Assembly: GCA_027315005.1 (NCBI GenBank)
Contig: DAHUZT010000016.1
Span: 1 to 35,048 of the forward strand
DNA length: 35,048 nt
Source of the DNA: Acidimicrobiaceae bacterium
GTDB taxonomy: Bacteria; Actinomycetota; Acidimicrobiia; Acidimicrobiales; RAAP-2
Direction of reading: 5' to 3'
Shown here: positions 22,933 to 31,986 of the stretch, piece after piece
Position numbering within the stretch: the stretch's first letter is position 1
Layout of the letters: every line of letters begins with the position of its first letter
The notes under the pieces: generated by a model
Database searches by the model: none
The model's input: the letters and a program-made list of their open reading frames with translations, nothing else
Told to the model about the DNA's origin: nothing
Made by a program: the position numbers and the translations under genes

Positions 22933-23207
22933 CACAACTCGTCTCGGCAGGAATGTGAAGGATCCAGTTCCAGGAGCAGCCATCGATGTTGGATCTTCCC
23001 AGGTCGACAACTGTCGAGGGCCTTCCAGGCCAGCGCACCGGTCGTGGTTCGCGGTGCGGGTGGAGCCCAGCCGAAGCGCCAGTCCGGCCCCTTCGACAAC
23101 CGCTGGCCGACCCGATGACCGGGGTGGGGCCGGAGACGACCGGACCGTGCCTCCGGTCGTACGATCTTCGAGGCGACGAGGGACTGACGGCAAGCCGGGG
23201 ACCGGCT

Positions 23208-23260
23208 GGGAGGGCATGGTGAAGGAGGGGATGGGGGGGAGGGCATGGTGGGGGAGGGGG
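23208..23260 (+). repeat. G-rich tract with 14-bp direct repeats
   Basis: GGGAGGGCATGGTG occurs at 23208-23221 and 23237-23250. Between and after them are runs of 4 to 7 G on the plus strand, enough for four G-tracts with short loops, i.e. G-quadruplex potential. It is about 140 bases upstream of the presumed hppA promoter. Confidence 0.75.
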
Positions 23261-23398
23261 TCTGCTCTGAACGAGGAGCCTTCTGACATCCCGAGGGCGA
23301 GCTCGTCGTCGGGTCACGGACCGGGGTGAATCGGGCTGATCGGCTCGTCGGTCCCGTGCGGCCGGATCGGGTTCTCCTCGCTGTACCGCCCCTCTTCC

Positions 23399-23427
23399 TT
23401 GCCGGGTCCACCGATTGTCGGTATGTT
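23399..23427 (+). promoter_or_regulatory. Candidate promoter of hppA
   Basis: TTGCCG (23399-23404), a 17-bp spacer and TATGTT (23422-23427) form a good SigA-type promoter. Transcription from about 23434 would leave a leader of roughly 220 bases before hppA. Confidence 0.5.
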
Positions 23428-23656
23428 CTGCCCCCGTCGCCCGAACCGAGTGACGTGGCGGCGCGTCTCAACACGGCCGGAGGCCGCTGACTCGGACCGG
23501 CGACACCACCCGCGTTCACAGCGAGGAGCCGTGGCCGACGGGCCCGGGTCGGATCCGATCAGGCTCGGCCGTCTAACGATCAGAACCGTTGCACGCAGCG
23601 AACCGAGGACGCCAAGTGAACCGTAACCAGGCAGTGAACCGAAGGGAGCGTCACCG

Positions 23657-26059
23657 ATGAACCACCTCCTGGCCGAAGGGGGGTACCAGATCTTCTCACT
23701 TCAAGGCTCCGAGAAGCTCTGGCTGTACTTCGCTCTGCTGTGTGCCGTCGCCTCGATCGGAACGGCGTTGCTGCTGGTGCGCGGCGTGCTCGCCGCCGAC
23801 CAGGGAACCACGTCGATGAAGGACATCGCCAAGGCGATCCAAGAGGGGGCGGAGGCATTCCTGGCCCGGCAGTTCAAGACGATCGGCATCATCATCGTGC
23901 CGCTTGCCGTGCTCATCTTCTTCACCGCCACCAAGGTGACTCACACCGTCGGCCACGCAGTGGTGGTGCCCGGCACCCTCATCGTGATCCATCACTCGGT
24001 GACCGATCTGACGTTCGTCCAGGCGGGCATCTATCGGGTGATCTGCTTCTTGGCCGGCGCTCTGTGCTCGGGTCTGACCGGCCTCATCGGGATGACCTTG
24101 GCGGTGCGCGGCAACGTCCGCACGGCGGCTGCCGCTCGCGAGGGCAAGATGGCCCCGGCCCTCAAGGTCGCCTATCGCACCGGTGCAATCACCGGGCTCC
24201 TGGCGGTTGGCCTCGGCCTACTCGGTGCCACCGTCATCGTGGTCATCTTCCAGAACACGGCGACCTCGGTCCTCATCGGCTTCGGCTTCGGGGCTTCCCT
24301 GCTCGCCCTGTTCATGCGGGTGGGAGGCGGCATCTTCACCAAGGCCGCCGACGTGGGTGCCGACCTGGTGGGGAAGGTGGAGGCGGGCATCCCCGAGGAC
24401 GACCCCCGCAACGCAGCCACCATCGCCGACAACGTGGGCGACAACGTGGGCGACTGCGCCGGTATGGCCGCCGACCTTTTCGAGTCGTACGTGATCACCA
24501 TTATCGCCTCGATCATCCTCGGAGTCACCGCCTTCGCGTCGATTGGCCGAAGTGGATCCGCGGCCAAGACGGTCATCTTTCCCATAGCCATCCCCGCCAT
24601 CGGGATTCTCGCCACCATCATCGGAGTGTTCGTCGTCAGGGCCGGCAAGAACGACCGCAACGCCATGGCACCGATCAACCGAGGGGTGTGGACTGCCGCC
24701 GTGCTGACCATCGCCGGATCGGCCGCGGTGGCCGGGGCCTATCTACACTATTGGAAGGCCTTCTACGCCGTGCTCACCGGGGTGGTCCTCATGCTGGTGG
24801 CCAGCCAGATCACCGAGCACTTCACCTCGACAGAGCGGTCGCCGGTCAAGGAGGTGGCCGAGACGGCCCGCACCGGCCCGGCGACGCTCACCCTTGCCGG
24901 GATCTCCCTCGGGCTCGAGTCCTCGGTGTGGGCCATACTCGCCATCGTGCTGGCCATCGCCGTGTCGATCGGTCTGGCCGGCGGCAACATCGAACTGTCG
25001 CTCTACCTCATCTCCCTCACTGGAATCGGGTTGCTGTCGACCGCCGGCATGATCGTCTCCGAGGACAGCTTCGGCCCCGTATCCGATAATGCTGCCGGTG
25101 TGGCCGAGATGTCCGGGGAGTTCACCGGCGAGGCCGAGCGGGTCATGGTCAGCCTCGACGCGGTAGGCAACACCACCAAGGCGGTCACCAAAGGGGTGGC
25201 CATAGGTTCGGCCGTCATTGCTTCGGTGGCACTGTTTGCCTCGTTCATCGAGACCATCGGATCGCAGCTCAATCTGCGCCGGCCCGTGTTCGGTGGGGTG
25301 AACTGGCTGTTCAATGCGGCCCAGACCCAGATCAACGTCTCCCACCCCACCACCTTCATCGGGATCCTCATCGGTGGTTCGATCGCCTTCATCTTCTCGG
25401 CGCTCGCCATCCGGGCCGTGGGCCGATCGGCAGGCACCGTGGTCCAGGAGGTGCGCCGCCAGTTCCGCGAGCATCCGGGCATCATGGACTACACCGAGAA
25501 ACCCGAGTACGGGAAGGTCATCGCCATCTGCACAACGGCCGCCCAGCGAGAGCTGGCTACCCCGGCGCTGCTGGCCGTCCTCTCGCCGGTCATCGTGGGG
25601 TTCGGCATCAACTACTTCGCTCTGGGAGCGTTTCTGGTGGGAGCGATCCTCACCGGGCAACTGATGGCGAACTTCCTGTCCAACTCCGGTGGCGCCTGGG
25701 ACAACGCCAAGAAGTTCATCGAGGACGGCAACGAGGGTGGCAAGGGATCCGATGCCCACAAGGCCGCCGTCATCGGTGACACCATCGGTGATCCGTTCAA
25801 GGACACGGCCGGCCCCGCTCTCAACCCCCTGATCAAGGTCATGAATCTGGTATCGCTCCTGATCCTCCCGACCGTCATCACCCTGCGCCACAACACCGGC
25901 GCCCGCCTGAGTATCGCCGGTGTCGCTCTCGTGGTGCTGCTCGTCGCCATCGGCTTCTCCAAGCGCAAGACAGGATCGATGGATGCGGAGCTGCCCGCCG
26001 GTGAGGTCGCCGCCCTGGACGCCGTGGCGACGGCCACTGCGGGGTCGGCGGCCGACTGA
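23657..26059 (+). CDS. hppA: K+-independent H+-translocating membrane pyrophosphatase
   Basis: An 800-residue multi-spanning protein (about 16 helices). The pyrophosphate/Mg site has DVGADLVGKVEAGIPEDD from about D232, then NVGDNVGDCAGMAADLFESY, and near the C-terminus DAHKAAVIGDTIGDPFKDT. The potassium determinant reads NTTKAVTKG with K508 and T511, the Lys/Thr pair of K+-independent H+-pumping members, instead of Ala/Gly in K+-dependent ones. The enzyme couples pyrophosphate hydrolysis to proton export. Start ATG 23657 has GGGAG 8 bases upstream. A non-conserved Ala/Asp tail ends the protein. Confidence 0.95.
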   Translation: MNHLLAEGGYQIFSLQGSEKLWLYFALLCAVASIGTALLLVRGVLAADQGTTSMKDIAKAIQEGAEAFLARQFKTIGIIIVPLAVLIFFTATKVTHTVGHAVVVPGTLIVIHHSVTDLTFVQAGIYRVICFLAGALCSGLTGLIGMTLAVRGNVRTAAAAREGKMAPALKVAYRTGAITGLLAVGLGLLGATVIVVIFQNTATSVLIGFGFGASLLALFMRVGGGIFTKAADVGADLVGKVEAGIPEDDPRNAATIADNVGDNVGDCAGMAADLFESYVITIIASIILGVTAFASIGRSGSAAKTVIFPIAIPAIGILATIIGVFVVRAGKNDRNAMAPINRGVWTAAVLTIAGSAAVAGAYLHYWKAFYAVLTGVVLMLVASQITEHFTSTERSPVKEVAETARTGPATLTLAGISLGLESSVWAILAIVLAIAVSIGLAGGNIELSLYLISLTGIGLLSTAGMIVSEDSFGPVSDNAAGVAEMSGEFTGEAERVMVSLDAVGNTTKAVTKGVAIGSAVIASVALFASFIETIGSQLNLRRPVFGGVNWLFNAAQTQINVSHPTTFIGILIGGSIAFIFSALAIRAVGRSAGTVVQEVRRQFREHPGIMDYTEKPEYGKVIAICTTAAQRELATPALLAVLSPVIVGFGINYFALGAFLVGAILTGQLMANFLSNSGGAWDNAKKFIEDGNEGGKGSDAHKAAVIGDTIGDPFKDTAGPALNPLIKVMNLVSLLILPTVITLRHNTGARLSIAGVALVVLLVAIGFSKRKTGSMDAELPAGEVAALDAVATATAGSAAD

Positions 26060-26142
26060 TCGCGCAGGACGGTCGATGAGGCGCCCTGGCACGAAGATGC
26101 TGCTCGCGGCCGGTGCGATCCGCCAATGACCGAAGGGTGGTC

Positions 26143-26172
26143 TTGACAGGTCCTCGTCGCGCCGTTCACCCT
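26143..26172 (+). promoter_or_regulatory. Candidate promoter of topA
   Basis: A perfect TTGACA (26143-26148), an 18-bp spacer and CACCCT (26167-26172) lie just upstream of topA. The start would be at about 26179, 8 bases before the ATG, again a very short leader. Confidence 0.4.
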
Positions 26173-26186
26173 GGGCACCACAATCC

Positions 26187-29100
26187 ATGGCACTCACCCA
26201 CCCAAAAGACACCGCGGACGACGATCCGGCCGCCTCCCCAGACAGCGTGGGTCGGCGAGGTTCGGCGCGTGCTGGTGGCGCCAAGCCATTGGTCATCGTG
26301 GAATCGCCGGCCAAGGCCAAGACCATCGCTGGCCTTCTGGGTTCGGGCTACGTGGTCGAGTCGTCCATCGGCCATATCCGAGATCTGCCCCGCCGTGCCG
26401 ACGAGGTGCCCACCGCCTATAAGGGCGAATCGTGGTCGCGCCTCGGGGTCGACGTAGACAACGGGTTCAAGCCCTTGTACGTGGTCTCCTCGGACAAACG
26501 GTCCCAGGTCAACAAGCTGAAGCAACTGGTCAAAGAGGCCAGCGAGGTCTATTTGGCATCAGACGAGGACCGGGAGGGGGAGTCCATCGCCTGGCACCTC
26601 CTCGAGGTGCTCGCCCCCCGGGTGCCGGTGAAGCGGATGGTGTTCCACGAGATCACCCGCCCGGCCATCGAGCGGGCTGTCAACGAGTGGCGGGACCTCG
26701 ACCGTCGACTGGTGGATGCCCAGGAGGCCCGCCGGATCCTCGATCGGCTCTACGGGTATGAGGTCTCTCCCGTCCTGTGGAAGAAGATCATGCCCCGTCT
26801 GTCGGCGGGTCGGGTCCAGAGCGTGGCCACCCGTATGGTGGTCGAGCGCGAACGGGCGCGAATGGCCTTTCGCTCGGCGGGATGGTGGGGAATCGAAGGC
26901 ACCTTCCGGACCGGGGACCTCCCGGGGGGCCGGACCGCGACAGTCACCGCTACCGATGCTGCCGCCACCGATACTGAGATCGAGACGACCGCCACGGGAG
27001 GTCAAGGGACCTTCACCGCCTCGCTGGTGTCGATCGACGGCGTCGCTCTGGCCTCGGGCAGGGACTTCGACGAATCGGGCAGGCTCAAGTCGGCGTCTTC
27101 GGTGGTCGTGCTGGGCGAGGACGAGGCCCGCACGCTCAGCGAGGCGCTGACCGGAGCATCCTTCGAGGTGACCTCGGTGACCACGAAGCCATTCCGGCGC
27201 TCACCGGCACCACCTTTCATGACATCCACTCTCCAGCAGGAGGCCGGTCGCAAGCTCCGGTTCAGTTCCAAGCGCGCGATGCAGGTCGCCCAGCGCCTGT
27301 ACGAAGGTGGATGGATCACCTACATGAGAACCGATTCGACCACCTTGTCGAGTCAAGCCCTCGATGCGGCTCGGGCGCAGGCGAGAACCCTCTACGGCGC
27401 CGAGTACGTACCCGGTCAGCCTCGTCGTTACGAGCGCAAGGTAAAGAACGCCCAGGAGGCTCACGAGGCCGTCCGGCCCGCCGGCGAGGCTTTCCGGACG
27501 CCCGAGGAGGCGGCCGGTTCGCTGTCCGGGGACGAGCTGCGTCTGTACGATCTCATCTGGAAGCGGACCGTTGCCTCCCAGATGGTCGACGCCACCGGAA
27601 CCAGCGCCCAGGTGCGTCTTGCCGGGACTTCGGGTGGCGACGGTCCTGCGGCCGGTCGCCGGGCCGAGTTCGCCGCTTCGGGGAAGGTCATCAGGTTCCC
27701 TGGTTTCCTGCGGGCCTACGTGGAGGGGGAGGACGACCCGGATGCAGATTTGGCCGATCGGGAGGTCCACCTACCACCGGTGTCCGAGGGCGATCCGCTC
27801 ACCGCCAGTGAGCTCGAGCCCGGCTCGCACGCCACCCAGCCCCCGGCGCGCTATACGGAAGCCTCCCTGGTCAAGGCCATGGAAGAGCTCGGCGTGGGGC
27901 GACCCTCCACCTACGCCAGCGTGATCGCCACAATCCTCGATCGCGGCTACGTGTGGAAGAAGGGCACTGCCCTGGTGCCCTCCTTCACTGCCTTTGCCGT
28001 CGTCGGACTCCTGGAGCGGTACTTCGCGGAACTGGTCGACTATGGCTTCACCGCGTCGATGGAGGACGACCTCGATGCCATCGCCTCGGGCACCGAGGAG
28101 GTGCTTCCCTGGTTGACCCGGTTCTACTTCGGAAGCGATACCACCGGTTCGTCCCGACCCGAAGTGCGCTCCGATGGCTCCGTCGATGGCTCCGTCGATG
28201 GCGTCCCGGTCGACGACCGTCGCGGAGATCGGAACCGGGCGGTCGGAGCGACCGAGGTTGCAGCGGCGACCGGTCACATCGGTCAGCTCGGCCTGAAGCG
28301 CGAAGTGATCGCTTACCTCGGCGAGATCGACGCACGGGAGATCAACTCGATTCCCATCGGTACGGGAATCGACGGCGAGGAGATCGTGGCTCGGGTCGGC
28401 CGGTACGGGCCCTACCTCCAGCGAGGCGATGACCGGGTCTCGATCCCCGAAGACCTCGCCCCCGATGAGCTCACGATCGAGCGGGCCGAGGAGCTCCTTG
28501 CTGCACCTTCGTCTGATCGGGTGCTCGGCACGGATCCGGAGACCGGGCTCGACGTGCGGGTGAAGGCGGGTCGGTACGGTCCCTACGTGCAGCTGGGCGA
28601 GATCGTCGAGGGCCGTGCCAAGCCCCGGACGTCATCGCTGTTCAGCTCGATGTCCCCATCTACGATCACTCTGGAGGAGGCGCTCGATCTTCTGCGTATC
28701 CCTCGGGTGGTGGGAACCGATCCGGTCGCAGGCGAGGAGATCGTGGCGCTCAACGGCCGCTTCGGGCCGTACCTGAAAAAGGGAACGGACTCACGAAGCC
28801 TCCTGACCGAAGGTCAGTTGCTCACGGTCACCCTGGAGGAAGCGCTCGCCCTGTTCGCCCAGCCGAAGTCCCGCGGCGGCCGCTCGGCGAGGGGACCCCT
28901 CCGTGACATGGGCGCCGATCCAGACACCGGGCTGGCCATGGTGGTGAAGGACGGTCGCTTCGGGCCGTACGTCACCGACGGGACGACCAACGCATCCCTT
29001 CGCCAAGGGGATGACGTGGAGGCTCTCACCGTCGAACGGGCGTCCGAGCTGCTGGCCGAGCGCCGAGCGGCCGGACCGTCGACCTCCAAGCGTGCCCGGG

Positions 29101-29276
29101 CTACCAAGAAGGCTGCACCGAAGAAGAAGAGCACGAAGAAGGCTGCGCCGAAGAAGGCCGCTTCCAAGGCAGCACCGAGGACGCCTTCCGCCAAGAAGGC
29201 GGATTCGAAGAAGGCGGCTCCACGTCGCCAGCCATCTGACCGACCGTCGTCGTCGACCGGTGACCGGGACCTCTGA
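26187..29276 (+). CDS. topA: DNA topoisomerase I
   Basis: A 1029-residue type IA topoisomerase that relaxes negative supercoils. The TOPRIM domain starts LVIVESPAKAKTIAGLLG and contains D126-E-D128-REGE. The gate domain has the catalytic tyrosine Y379 in GWITYMRTDSTTLS. The C-terminal half has repeated GRYGPYV or GRFGPYL motifs (four copies) in place of Cys4 zinc fingers. The last 60 residues are a Lys/Ala-rich tail (TKKAAPKKKSTKKAAPKK), as in mycobacterial and streptomycete enzymes, where such tails increase processivity. A Ser/Asp/Gly-rich segment at about residues 655-690 contains a small SVDG repeat. It is followed within 20 bases by tmk. Confidence 0.97.
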   Translation: MALTHPKDTADDDPAASPDSVGRRGSARAGGAKPLVIVESPAKAKTIAGLLGSGYVVESSIGHIRDLPRRADEVPTAYKGESWSRLGVDVDNGFKPLYVVSSDKRSQVNKLKQLVKEASEVYLASDEDREGESIAWHLLEVLAPRVPVKRMVFHEITRPAIERAVNEWRDLDRRLVDAQEARRILDRLYGYEVSPVLWKKIMPRLSAGRVQSVATRMVVERERARMAFRSAGWWGIEGTFRTGDLPGGRTATVTATDAAATDTEIETTATGGQGTFTASLVSIDGVALASGRDFDESGRLKSASSVVVLGEDEARTLSEALTGASFEVTSVTTKPFRRSPAPPFMTSTLQQEAGRKLRFSSKRAMQVAQRLYEGGWITYMRTDSTTLSSQALDAARAQARTLYGAEYVPGQPRRYERKVKNAQEAHEAVRPAGEAFRTPEEAAGSLSGDELRLYDLIWKRTVASQMVDATGTSAQVRLAGTSGGDGPAAGRRAEFAASGKVIRFPGFLRAYVEGEDDPDADLADREVHLPPVSEGDPLTASELEPGSHATQPPARYTEASLVKAMEELGVGRPSTYASVIATILDRGYVWKKGTALVPSFTAFAVVGLLERYFAELVDYGFTASMEDDLDAIASGTEEVLPWLTRFYFGSDTTGSSRPEVRSDGSVDGSVDGVPVDDRRGDRNRAVGATEVAAATGHIGQLGLKREVIAYLGEIDAREINSIPIGTGIDGEEIVARVGRYGPYLQRGDDRVSIPEDLAPDELTIERAEELLAAPSSDRVLGTDPETGLDVRVKAGRYGPYVQLGEIVEGRAKPRTSSLFSSMSPSTITLEEALDLLRIPRVVGTDPVAGEEIVALNGRFGPYLKKGTDSRSLLTEGQLLTVTLEEALALFAQPKSRGGRSARGPLRDMGADPDTGLAMVVKDGRFGPYVTDGTTNASLRQGDDVEALTVERASELLAERRAAGPSTSKRARATKKAAPKKKSTKKAAPKKAASKAAPRTPSAKKADSKKAAPRRQPSDRPSSSTGDRDL

Positions 29277-29294
29277 CCTGTCGTGGTCGGAGCC

Positions 29295-29978
29295 ATGAGG
29301 GCACAACCGAGAGGTCGGCTCATCGCGGTGGAGGGGATCGACGGCAGTGGGAAGTCCACCCAGGCAGCGCGGCTCGCATCTCGGCTCGGAGCGGTGTTGA
29401 CGTTCGAGCCGGGCGCCACCGCGCTCGGTGGGGCGCTGCGCCCGGTGTTGCTCGAACGCCACCGGAGCCCGATCACGGTTCGGGCCGAGGCGCTGCTCAT
29501 GGCTGCCGACCGGGCCCAGCACGTCGACGAGGTGATTGGCCCGGCGCTCGATCGTGGCACCTGGGTGGTCACCGACCGATACTCGGCCTCGACCCTTGCC
29601 TACCAGGGGTACGGGCGTGGGCTGGACCGTGCCGGACTGGACCTTCTGGTCGAATGGGCCACGGACGGTGTCGTTCCCGACGCCACGGTGCTCATCGACC
29701 TGCCTGTCGACGTGGCCGTGAGTCGCCGGGGTGGTGAACCCGACCGGATGGAGGCCGGTGGATATGCCTTCGCCCGAAGGGTGGCCGAAGGGTACCGACG
29801 CTTGGCCGACGGTGCGTCGGAGCCTTGGATCACGATCGACGGTTCCGGTACGGCGGACCAGGTCGAAGGGTGCATCTGGGAGCGGGTCAGCAGGTTGTTC
29901 GGATCGGAAGCACTTCGAGGTACTGGGGCCGGCAACGGAATTCCGCGCTCGACGCCATCGCCACCCTTGCCGTCGTGA
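29295..29978 (+). CDS. tmk: Thymidylate kinase
   Basis: A 227-residue dTMP kinase. The P-loop is EGIDGSGKST (13-22), the DRY motif is TDRYSAST (93-100), and the substrate segment AYQGYGRGLD follows. It phosphorylates dTMP to dTDP. I chose ATG 29295; a GTG at 29283 in the same frame would add four residues. Its stop TGA overlaps a possible GTG start of holB, so tmk and holB form an operon, the usual arrangement in bacteria. The C-terminal 20 residues (Gly/Pro/Ser-rich) lie outside the fold. Confidence 0.95.
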   Translation: MRAQPRGRLIAVEGIDGSGKSTQAARLASRLGAVLTFEPGATALGGALRPVLLERHRSPITVRAEALLMAADRAQHVDEVIGPALDRGTWVVTDRYSASTLAYQGYGRGLDRAGLDLLVEWATDGVVPDATVLIDLPVDVAVSRRGGEPDRMEAGGYAFARRVAEGYRRLADGASEPWITIDGSGTADQVEGCIWERVSRLFGSEALRGTGAGNGIPRSTPSPPLPS

Positions 29979-30001
29979 ATCGAGAGGAAGGCATTCCCGC
30001 C

Positions 30002-31132
30002 GTGCCCGCAGGTCGCCCTGGAGTTGGACCGCAAGGAGCGCATCTGCACCGAGGGTCGGTGTTCGACGCGGTCGTCGGTCAGTCCGTTGCAATTGCCCAG
30101 CTCGAAGCCGCGCTGAGGCGTCCGGTGCACGCCTATCTCCTCCATGGGCCACCAGGTTCGGGCAAGCGACTGGCGGCTCGCTCGTTCGGTGCTGCATTGC
30201 TGTGTCCGGACGGGGGATGTGGGATCTGCAATACCTGCCGCCGGGCACTGACCGGCAGCCATCCGGACCTGATCGAGGTGGAACGCTCGGGTGCGTCCTT
30301 GAGCGTTTCCGATGCTCAATCGGTCGTGGCGCGAAGCCAGCGCCGGCCGCTCGAAGGGGACCGTCAGGTACTGATGATTGCCGATCTCCATCTCGCCCGC
30401 GACGCGATACCGGTGTTGCTCAAGTCGATCGAGGAGCCGTCCGAGGGGACCATCTTCGTGTTGCTGGCCGACGATCTGGCGGCCGTCGTGGACACCGTCG
30501 TGAGCCGATGCGCGACGGTGCGCTTCGACCGGCTTTCCGATCGGACCGTCACGGACTGGCTGATCGGTCAGGGTATGGAGTGCGAGCAGGCTGCGCGGAT
30601 CGGTCGCTCCTCCGGGGGCCGCCTGGACCGGGCCCACCTTCTGGCCCAGGACAGTGGGTTCGCTGCGCGCCAGGCGAAGTGGGGATCGGTTCCCGATCGC
30701 CTGGACGGAACCGGAGCCGCCGCCGCCGCCGTGGCCAAGGAACTGCTCGAAGAAGTCGAAGCGGCCATCCTTCCCCTGCGAGAGGAACACGCCCGTGAGC
30801 TGGAGCGGCTTGCCGCACAGGCCGAATTGGTAGGCGTCAAGGCACTTCCAGGCCGTCGTCAGATCGAGGAACGACACAAGCGTGAGGAGCGCCGGTGGCG
30901 CACCGATGATCTCCGAATCGGACTGGCCACGCTGGCCGAGAGCTATCGGGACCGGTTGGTCGCTGCCTCGGGACCGAACCGTGCCCGGTCTGCCGGAGGT
31001 GCAGCGGACACTCGGAGGGCCCTCGATCGCGTCGAATCCATCGCAGTTGCCTCTCGGTCGCTGGGGCGTAACGCCAACGAGCTGCTGGTCATGGATGCCT
31101 TGTTGGTCCGGTTGTCCGGGTTGCTCGACTGA
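30002..31132 (+). CDS. holB: DNA polymerase III subunit delta'
   Basis: A 376-residue clamp-loader subunit. VFDAVVGQ starts the AAA+ domain, the P-loop-like GPPGSGKR is at about 49-56, and the zinc module has C68, C73, C76 and C79 (CPDGGCGICNTC). KSIEEPSEGTIFVLLADD precedes the SRC motif (VVSRCATVRF). The C-terminal half is helical and poorly conserved. GTG 30002 is preferred because GAGAGGAAGG lies about 10 bases upstream; GTG 29975, which overlaps the tmk stop as GTGA, would add nine residues and is possible. No DnaX-specific domains are present. Confidence 0.92.
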   Translation: MPAGRPGVGPQGAHLHRGSVFDAVVGQSVAIAQLEAALRRPVHAYLLHGPPGSGKRLAARSFGAALLCPDGGCGICNTCRRALTGSHPDLIEVERSGASLSVSDAQSVVARSQRRPLEGDRQVLMIADLHLARDAIPVLLKSIEEPSEGTIFVLLADDLAAVVDTVVSRCATVRFDRLSDRTVTDWLIGQGMECEQAARIGRSSGGRLDRAHLLAQDSGFAARQAKWGSVPDRLDGTGAAAAAVAKELLEEVEAAILPLREEHARELERLAAQAELVGVKALPGRRQIEERHKREERRWRTDDLRIGLATLAESYRDRLVAASGPNRARSAGGAADTRRALDRVESIAVASRSLGRNANELLVMDALLVRLSGLLD

Positions 31133-31199
31133 TGCCACTACACGCCGCCGAGTCGAGTTCCCTGCGCCCGGCGACCCTTCGGATAGCGTGGCGATCCAC

Positions 31200-31275
31200 G
31201 CCTGGGTAGCTCAGTCGGTAGAGCAACGCACTCGTAATGCGTAGGTCAGGAGTTCGATTCTCCTCCCAGGCTCCA
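31200..31275 (+). tRNA. tRNA-Thr (anticodon CGT)
   Basis: Acceptor stem GCCTGGG/CCCAGGC (31200-31206 and 31265-31271) closes a standard cloverleaf. The D arm has AGCTCAGTCGGTAGAGC, the anticodon stem ACGCA/TGCGT encloses CTCGTAA giving anticodon CGT (reads ACG, threonine), and the T loop is TTCGATT. Unlike tRNA-Pro in this window, CCA is encoded (31273-31275). It sits at the boundary between core genes and an accessory-looking region. Confidence 0.95.
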
Positions 31276-31327
31276 GGTCAGGCTGCTCATCGCGCTAAGC
31301 AACCCGCCGATGAGTCGCAGAGTCGTA

Positions 31328-31744
31328 TCAGATGCTGCCTCTGGGGGCGACCCATTCCTGTTCGGCGCCGCCGACGGCCCCGACCCGTTCGAAGTCGGCG
31401 TCGTAGTGGAGGACGATGAGTCCGGCCGACCGGGCGGCTGCCGAGATGATGAGGTCGGGGATGGCCAGACGATGCTGTCCGCGCTTGGCCAGCTCGTGTT
31501 GGAGATCGATGGCGAGGTCGAGCACCTCTGGCGTGATCGGGGCGCTGTCGAGACTTCGACGTTCGAAGAGCACCGCCTCGTAGTCAGAAAGCCTTCGGCT
31601 GGAGAACAGCACTTCGATGTCGACGATGGCGCAGGTGGCGACAAGGCCGTCCTCGAGGAGCGGCCGGAGACGTGCTCCCACGATCGGATAAGGAAAGCGG
31701 GCGAGAGCGCTCTTGTCGGCCAGGTATCGGGCCTTCAGCGCCAC
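31328..31744 (-). CDS. vapC: VapC-type PIN-domain ribonuclease toxin
   Basis: A 138-residue PIN-domain protein. The acidic Mg2+ site is D10 (YLADKSALARF), E44 (AIVDIEVLF), D97 (LAIPDLIISAAA) and D115 (LHYDADFERV). VapC toxins cleave tRNA or rRNA and are neutralised by the linked VapB. GTG 31742-31744 overlaps the vapB stop by 10 bases. It is convergent with, and 52 bases from, tRNA-Thr. Confidence 0.92.
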   Translation of the reverse strand: MALKARYLADKSALARFPYPIVGARLRPLLEDGLVATCAIVDIEVLFSSRRLSDYEAVLFERRSLDSAPITPEVLDLAIDLQHELAKRGQHRLAIPDLIISAAARSAGLIVLHYDADFERVGAVGGAEQEWVAPRGSI

Positions 31745-31941
31745 GAGCCGGACATCACCGTGGCATCATCCAGGTCGAGCCCGTCCATCGCTCTCAAGCG
31801 GTCGGCATGGCTGCGACGGCGAGCGGCCAACACCACCGATTCCAGAGATCGGTTGACGGCCTCCTTCATCGTCGACGCCCCGAGGACGGAGGTGGCTTCG
31901 GCGAGAAGGTCGTTGTCGATGTCAACCAGATGCTTGCTCAT
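31735..31941 (-). CDS. vapB: VapB-type antitoxin
   Basis: A 68-residue protein with a ribbon-helix-helix-like N-terminus (HLVDIDNDLLAEATSVLG, then MKEAVNRSLESVVL) as in VapB antitoxins of actinobacteria. The C-terminal part (about 45-68, Asp/Leu-rich) should wrap the toxin. Start ATG 31939-31941 is preceded at 6 bases by TATACT on the minus strand, so the operon is probably leaderless. Palindromes just upstream fit autoregulation by the VapBC complex. Confidence 0.9.
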   Translation of the reverse strand: MSKHLVDIDNDLLAEATSVLGASTMKEAVNRSLESVVLAARRRSHADRLRAMDGLDLDDATVMSGSWR

Positions 31942-31947
31942 TTCCCT

Positions 31948-31986
31948 AGTATATATCAGATGGGTCCGTTAGGATATATCCATCTG
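31948..31986 (-). promoter_or_regulatory. vapBC promoter and palindromic operator
   Basis: TATACT (31948-31953, minus strand) is a strong -10 box. Upstream, CAGATGG (31957-31963) and CCATCTG (31980-31986) form an inverted repeat, and GGATATATCC (31972-31981) is a perfect 10-bp palindrome covering the -35 position. Such sites are expected where VapBC represses its own promoter. Confidence 0.6.

Larger units (their letters stand above)
22738..23656. other. 0.9-kb intergenic region with no recognisable gene
   Basis: Several open frames cross this stretch on both strands, but their products are low-complexity Pro/Arg/Ser-rich and match no family I know. It contains a 14-bp inverted repeat, a G-rich repeated tract and a good hppA promoter. 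The last 220 bases are probably the hppA 5' leader. Confidence 0.6.

Noticed and set aside
24743-26326. A 527-codon minus-strand frame inside hppA
   Set aside because: Antisense of a highly conserved membrane pyrophosphatase; product is Gly/Asp/His-rich without a family.
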